Origin: Bugula neritina
Lineage: Eukaryota; Bryozoa; Gymnolaemata; Cheilostomatida; Bugulidae
Direction: 5' to 3'
NCBI GenBank assembly: GCA_964035545.1
Contig: CAXIUT010000181.1
Span: forward strand, 1-64,000
Length of the DNA: 64,000 bases
In this document: piece by piece, positions 59,212 through 64,000 of the stretch
Position numbering within the stretch: position 1 is the stretch's first letter
Layout of the letters: each line of letters starts with the position of its first letter
Position numbers and translations under genes: made by a program
Notes under the pieces: model-generated
What the model saw: the letters and a program-made list of their open reading frames with translations, nothing else
Databases searched by the model: none
What the model was told of the DNA's origin: nothing

Positions 59212-59707
59212 TCACTGCGATGTCAGAATAAGTGACACAATAAGTCCGTACAAAGCCAAAGCTTCTCCAAAAATCAAAATCAAAATCATTCCCACAAAAA
59301 TCTTATCTTGTTGAGCATTTGCCCTCACACCTGCATCACCAACAATCCCAATTGCCAACCCAGCCGCCTGCATAAATACTGATGTACCAGTGAGCTGAAT
59401 CCGCAGCACAGTCCTGAAGCCAAATGGGCATAAGCTGACTTATCAGTATAGTCAGTGCCAACTAAATCGTTTAGAAAGTACTTCTTTGGACAATGATGAC
59501 AGCAACAATCATTCCGTAGATACCCAAGATACCAGCCATGACGACTGGTACGACTGACTTCATGATGAGTTCTGGTTTAAGGACTCCCATAGAACAGATT
59601 CCGACTCCTGCTTTGGCGGATCCGTAGGCAGCTCCGAGGTTAGCGAAGACGAGGGCAGATGCGACACCGATGTATCCGAAGAAATATTGAGAACCTTACT
59701 CAGCCAT
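59212..59707 (-). CDS. ATP6V0C: V-ATPase V0 subunit c, copy 2 (intact)
   Basis: 151 aa after two 20-nt introns (496 minus 40 = 152 codons), starting [20 protein letters not shown] and ending [13 protein letters not shown]. Differs from copy 1 by scattered, mostly silent substitutions. The essential Glu in helix 4 ([13 protein letters not shown]) is present. This copy has normal upstream DNA and is probably the expressed one. Convergent with ORP copy 2 across a 206-bp spacer that does not resemble the 250-bp spacer of the other pair. Confidence 0.95.
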
Positions 59708-60035
59708 TGTGGATATGAATTATTATGGATTGAATTAATGAAAATATCAAACTTCATCTTAACATCACTATATCATAATATCATAAAAGTTCAATAAAGA
59801 TTAAAGGATTGAACTACGAGCAAAAGAGAATAAATAGCTTTTTCTGTTAAGGTCTGGCAGACAATAGAATAATCTAACGAGTCATACTTCTTACAACTGT
59901 TGAAACCTTTATATTGATAGAGAACCATGAAGAAATAATACACCATCAACACTTATCAAGTTGATAAACTGCATCTAAGAACTCTAATAACATGTCAGTC
60001 AATCAAGTATTGATAAAATGAAGGATATCGATCAC
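59708..60035. other. Intergenic region, 328 bp
   Basis: Holds the upstream region of V-ATPase c copy 2 and the 3' flank of the cysteine protease gene. AT-rich, no ORF of note. Confidence 0.5.
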
Positions 60036-60983
60036 TCACAACTATGAATAGTAGACAAAAGAACAAATTCCACATAAATTACCTCCCTTACGACTTCTAT
60101 CCACCCGAATATATCCGTTCTCTCCCCACTACCTTCCCCAAGAATTCTTGGCGATCCACAAACTGCTCCCATTCCCGAAACTCCTCACTCCCACCACCTG
60201 CACACCATGATTCAACCTATTCCCACTCCCACAATTAGTCAGCACTCCATTACTATAAAACTGCCAATAAAAATTAGCTCCATCCAACGACACAGACACA
60301 GGTCTCTTCATCACCATTCGACTCAAATACTCACAACTGTTTCCATTATAAGCCTGGTATGATTTTATTTTGTATCCTTTTGTGGGTTCTTTGCAAGTCT
60401 ACTTACGACCAACATAAGGATAGTCAATTTGCTAGGCAATAGATTTGCTTTTCACATAATCAAAAGCATACCCATAAAAACCATTCTCACATCCATTGTT
60501 GCCATACCCTCCTGAACAGTCGATAAGTTGCTGCTACGATAGTTGGACATTTCTGCCAGCAAAAAGATAAGAGGTCTAAATATCTGCAGTAGCTATAAAT
60601 GCATAGCATGAATTGCATCGACCTCCTTGGTTCTTAACTGCACTCACCTTCCCCTTCTATCTCCAATCAACTGATACAGATATAGGCTAGTAGATGGCAC
60701 CAATCAATGGAAGTTCATCTCTTTGATCTTTTTTGATAGAATTCAATCCAGCTGATCCAAAGGTTTCCTAGAACTCATCTTGCTGATATTCAATGAATTG
60801 GTTGGCAGACAATTGAAACGAGGAATGTTCAGAATTATGATCTTTTATTTTTTGAAGGTTAGCTTGTCGAACCAGTTCACGGTAGATCGACTGTTCTGAG
60901 AGAGTATGAAGACGGACTAAAGAGGAGTTTGAAGTCAGAATAAGGGCAATCAAGACAACTAGATTTGAATGATATAGATTCAT
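60036..60983 (-). CDS. Papain-family cysteine protease (C1A, cathepsin type)
   Basis: 315 aa, one minus-strand frame. A signal peptide (LVVLIALILTSNSSLV) is followed by a propeptide (QSIYRELVRQANLQKIKDHN, FQLSANQFIEYQQDEF). The mature enzyme shows ISVSVDWRQKGKVSAVKNQG, catalytic Cys in GGRCNSCYAF, CSGGYGNNGCENGFYGYAFD, catalytic His in RLNHGVQVVG, and Asn in WIAKNSWGRQWGENGYIRVD. The usual CGSCWAF is CNSCYAF here, with Tyr replacing Trp after the active Cys. It should act in phagolysosomes or be secreted. Confidence 0.93.
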
Positions 60984-61095
60984 ATATTATAATACTAGTA
61001 AGCATTTTGGATTATATTTATAGTCTAGCTCATACATATTATTAACGGTAATTTATAGATATTAAAGTAGATCAATTAATTAATCTTCAACCACA

Positions 61096-62868
61096 TCATT
61101 TATCAGAAGATGAAGAATATTTTAGCTACAGAAACTGGCTGTCTGTACCTCTTTCTCTCCTCTACCTCCTCTACGTCCTCTACATCTTCTACCTCTTCTA
61201 TCTCTTCTACTACTTCGATATCACATCACTTTTTAATTCTTCAGATCCAATATACTAAACTTCCATTAATTACTATCCTCCTTTCTTCTTATTATCCTAT
61301 TTAACTACCTTACTCTTAAAACTTTTAAATCCTCCACTATTGAGCTATCTATCACTGCCATCTCGAACACTTTCAGAATTTTATTCTTGATTATTCTTTG
61401 TTTTACTTTCCTCCTCAAAAACAATTTCTTGTTTAGATATACTACTTTCCAAACAACTATCTTTCCTTTCCATCGAACACACCTAGCTTGCCTAAAATCT
61501 ACATTTATCTTTTTACCTTGACTTTTTAGACTATTCTATAGTAGGTTTCTTCTTCATATTTTATACATCCAAACTAACATCTTTAGATAGTAATTGTTAG
61601 ATGGCTATATCTAAGAAGGTTATTTTTTTTATTAAATAACCGACATCTATTTTCATCATCAACTACTAACTACAATCTACATATTTTTGTGTTTTCTACC
61701 AAGACACCTAGAAGTCAACATAGCCCAATCCTTTCTTCACCAGCATCAAAAAGTAATACCCAATATTAAAAGATCTGGATTAAATTTATTTTTTATCATT
61801 GTCTATTAAGATTTTACTAGCCAGACTAATTTAATAAGCTTTTTCAGTATAAAAACTCATCATAAATATCAAACCAATAATCGTACCTATCAGTCCCCCA
61901 ACATAAGATAAATATACATCCACCTTGCTAAACCCACGAATATATGTTATTTTGCCAGGAGATTTCCTGAATATCACCTCTGCCAAATTGCTACTAATCA
62001 CATCAGAGGATAAATAACTCGATACAGTAAATAGTTGAGGAATTTGAGGGAGTTTTTAGATTTATACATCAGAAAAAGGCATAATAGTAGTATCTGTTTC
62101 AATAGTAGCCTATCTGATATCAGCAGCAGCCCGAATGCCTGATTTGGATGTGAAAACAAACCGATTTCTATCCTATAAATTAACAGTAGTATAGTTACTA
62201 CTACCAGCATTGATCACACTATCGACAAATAAAATGTTCAACTGGAAATACCCCATCTGCTTCTCTAAAGCAGAAAAACTAGCATCATCCAGACAAGTCG
62301 CATCAGCTGCATTGCACCTTCTCAGCGATAGTTTTAGATGAGCATAGAGGTCAGAAGTTGGTCTGCCGAGTATGCTAAACTCATGCTAGAGCGGAGGACA
62401 TAGACTCTGATGGAACTTCAATTTTTAAAATGAGGAGTTTAGCTATTGATTAAATGATATATGCTACTGTGTGCATGGTACTAGTGGAATATTGGTGGTA
62501 TTTTGTGTGACATATCCTTGTTTGTACTATTGAATCAACTAGATGTCGAACAATCTGGGTGTGGTAGTGAGATCGATATCCCAGACCATGACGCTGAACA
62601 TAAATTTACCTTACGGACTTGTTTTTAAAGTCATTTCTGAAGGTGTTACTTCGCATTCTGTGTAGGAGTTGGTGGTTATGATTTATTTTTGAACTATTTT
62701 TAAACCCATACTTGAAAACAATATCACGAATATAACAATGACAGCCATCGAAATCATACCTCCAGTTGCTGTAGTATATTATGCCTATCCGTTGTAGCGA
62801 AAGAACTTGCTGCTTGGAAACAAATCCACTGCTCTGAAAAACTTCAAGCAATAAGACAAACAAACCAT
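61096..62868 (-). CDS. Two-helix membrane protein, paralogue of the 63167 gene
   Basis: 590 aa, one minus-strand frame. N-terminal VDLFPSSKFFRYNGQAQYTT, then a membrane helix (MISMAVIVIFVILFSSMGLK), a ~300-aa extracytoplasmic part with Cys landmarks (PCTQQH, SLCPPL, CNAADATCLDD), a second helix (VGGLIGTIIGLIFMMSF) and a ~190-aa Lys/Gln/Ser-rich tail. The divergent gene at 63167 matches residue for residue at VDLFP, YTT.TGG, CTQQH, LCPP, SDLY, TCL.D and the NLQDRN/YLQDQN segment. The layout recalls a large family of putative transmembrane proteins in ciliates. Function unknown. Confidence 0.75.
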
Positions 62869-62898
62869 CTCAGATCCAGTCAATAATTATTATTTTAT

Positions 62899-63066
62899 TA
62901 TCCAAAATTAACATCCTTATCATCCAACATTAACATCCTTATCATCCAACATTAACATCCTTATCATCCAACATTAACATCCTTATCATCCAAAATCAAC
63001 ATCCTTATCATCCAACATTAACATCCTTATCATCCAACATTAACATCCTTATCATCCAAAATTAAC
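62899..63066. repeat. 22-bp tandem repeat, ~7.6 copies, in a divergent promoter
   Basis: Unit about ATCCAACATTAACATCCTTATC, with CAAAATT or CAAAATC variants in some copies. It fills most of the 298-bp gap between the two divergent paralogues. The unit is A/C/T with no G, so one strand lacks guanine. Confidence 0.95.
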
Positions 63067-63166
63067 AGAATATACTACAATTCATTGCAACTCATTCATA
63101 AACTCATTCATCTTTATTTTGACTACTATTGATCAAATTGATAATATTGATTATATTGATTAATAG

Positions 63167-64000
63167 ATGAAAAGGATGTTAAAATATCTAGATTATTGTT
63201 TACAACATTATTTAAATAATTTGAATAGGAAAATGCCATCAGTACTACAATGTCTGCACAAAATGCTGAGGACAGTCGATCTCTTTCCCAACAGCAAACT
63301 TCTCCGCTACAACGGATAAAGTTAATACACCACATCCACGGGAGGACTCATCTCCACTGGAGTCATAATCATCTTGTTCATCCTGTTCGCTAGCATGGGA
63401 ATCAAAACAGCTAAAAAATAAATAATCAACTCGTCCACATCCATTCAAAGTGAAGACTAACCTTCAGAACTCAAACTCAAAAGCTCAGCTGATAACGGAT
63501 TCATGTTCACCATCTTCATGCCAGGACTCAACCTCTCACAAACCAAAATATTCAACTTCACACTCACACAATACTTCTTCTCTACCGGCTTCGTCCTTCA
63601 CAACCAAACCAACATCCCTCTTTAACAGTGCACATAGCAACACTATGGCGCCACCTCATCCTTAAAAAATCAATTTCACAAATTAGGCGTCAGTTCAGGT
63701 CTATGCCCTCCCATAGGCCAATAATTCTCATTGATAGGTAAGGTCTCATCTGATCTATACGGACAATTCAAAATATCAGTTACAAAATGTGACCAAGCAG
63801 TCGATCCAACTTGTCTTAATGATTCACAGATATCAGCACTGCAATCATCAGTCGGACAGTTCCAAATAGCTATCCCTATTATTAATGCCAACATCAATCC
63901 AGGTAACAGTTAGTATAAAACATATTATTTATAGGATTAAAATCATTTCTTTTTTACTACTAGCTTTGGAATCAGTGCATCGATTGATATTCAAAATAAC
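63167..64000 (+). CDS. Two-helix membrane protein, paralogue of the 61096 gene (partial)
   Basis: The frame is open from ATG (63167) to the window end, 278 codons. VDLFPNSKLLRYNGQSQYTT is followed by a helix (LISTGVIIILFILFASMGIK), then LKLKSSADNGFMFTIFMPGL, CTQQHYGAT, GLCPPIGQQFSLIGKVSSDL, CDQAVDPTCLNDSQI and YKTYYLQDQNHFFFTTSFG, parallel to the divergent neighbour. A downstream ATG (MPSVLQCLHKM) is an alternative start. The second helix and tail lie beyond 64000. Function unknown. Confidence 0.75.

Noticed and set aside
62899-63066. CRISPR-like array
   Set aside because: Direct tandem copies of a 22-bp unit with no unique spacers, in a eukaryotic chromosome.

Overview
The window is ciliate macronuclear DNA. 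Three signs agree. (1) Long (CCCCAA)n/(GGGGTT)n tracts cap the segments. (2) Dozens of conserved proteins read through TAA and TAG at glutamine positions and end only at TGA, so TAA/TAG = Gln and TGA is the only stop. (3) Genes are packed tightly and interrupted by tiny GT...AG introns, nearly all exactly 20 nt. The telomere unit and code fit Oligohymenophorea or relatives; I do not name a genus. I see no bacterial operons, rRNA, tRNA or CRISPR.

Layout. Segment 1 (1-29463) has a telomere at both ends, so it looks like a complete ~29.4 kb macronuclear minichromosome. It carries an AMPK/SNF1-type kinase, EMC10, a PWWP protein, several basic hypothetical proteins, a very large surface protein (minus strand, ~7.6-12.8 kb), a mitoribosome-like protein, GAR1, methionyl-tRNA synthetase, two tandem C2-domain proteins with Gly/Met-rich tails, UTP6, two coiled-coil proteins, a pseudokinase, a mitochondrial carrier, a tandem OB-fold protein, an LYRM7-like factor, and an aldo/keto reductase cut off by the right telomere. 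A 200-N gap (29464-29663) follows.

Segment 2 (29664-56308) starts with a telomere and carries an SCP/FCP1-type phosphatase, RPL13, a CDK, dynein light chain LC1, a ricin-B-type lectin-domain protein, MDH, a DHHC acyltransferase, a site-2 protease, a CDH1/FZR-type APC activator, an RIIa-domain protein and a TTLL enzyme. At 50899 it meets a GGGGTT tract in right-end orientation, so 29664-50973 alone would be a ~21.3 kb capped chromosome. Sequence continues past it with a V-ATPase c gene lacking the first base of its ATG, an oxysterol-binding-protein gene and two more genes, then two further GGGGTT tracts (55976, 56226) and a second 200-N gap.

Segment 3 (56509-64000, runs off the window) carries a second copy of the same ORP/V-ATPase c pair in inverted orientation, a papain-type cysteine protease, and two divergent paralogous membrane proteins separated by a 22-bp tandem repeat.

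Functional themes: housekeeping (ribosome biogenesis, translation, ER and mitochondria), cilia (LC1, RIIa protein, TTLL), cell cycle (CDK, CDH1) and endomembrane/acidification (V-ATPase c, ORP, cathepsin). Neighbours are functionally unrelated, as expected for a eukaryote. About ten genes need a single-base frame correction, often in A or T runs, suggesting imperfect base calling. All gene models were translated by eye. Where I give an exact intron, the spliced length was a multiple of three unless a frameshift is stated.
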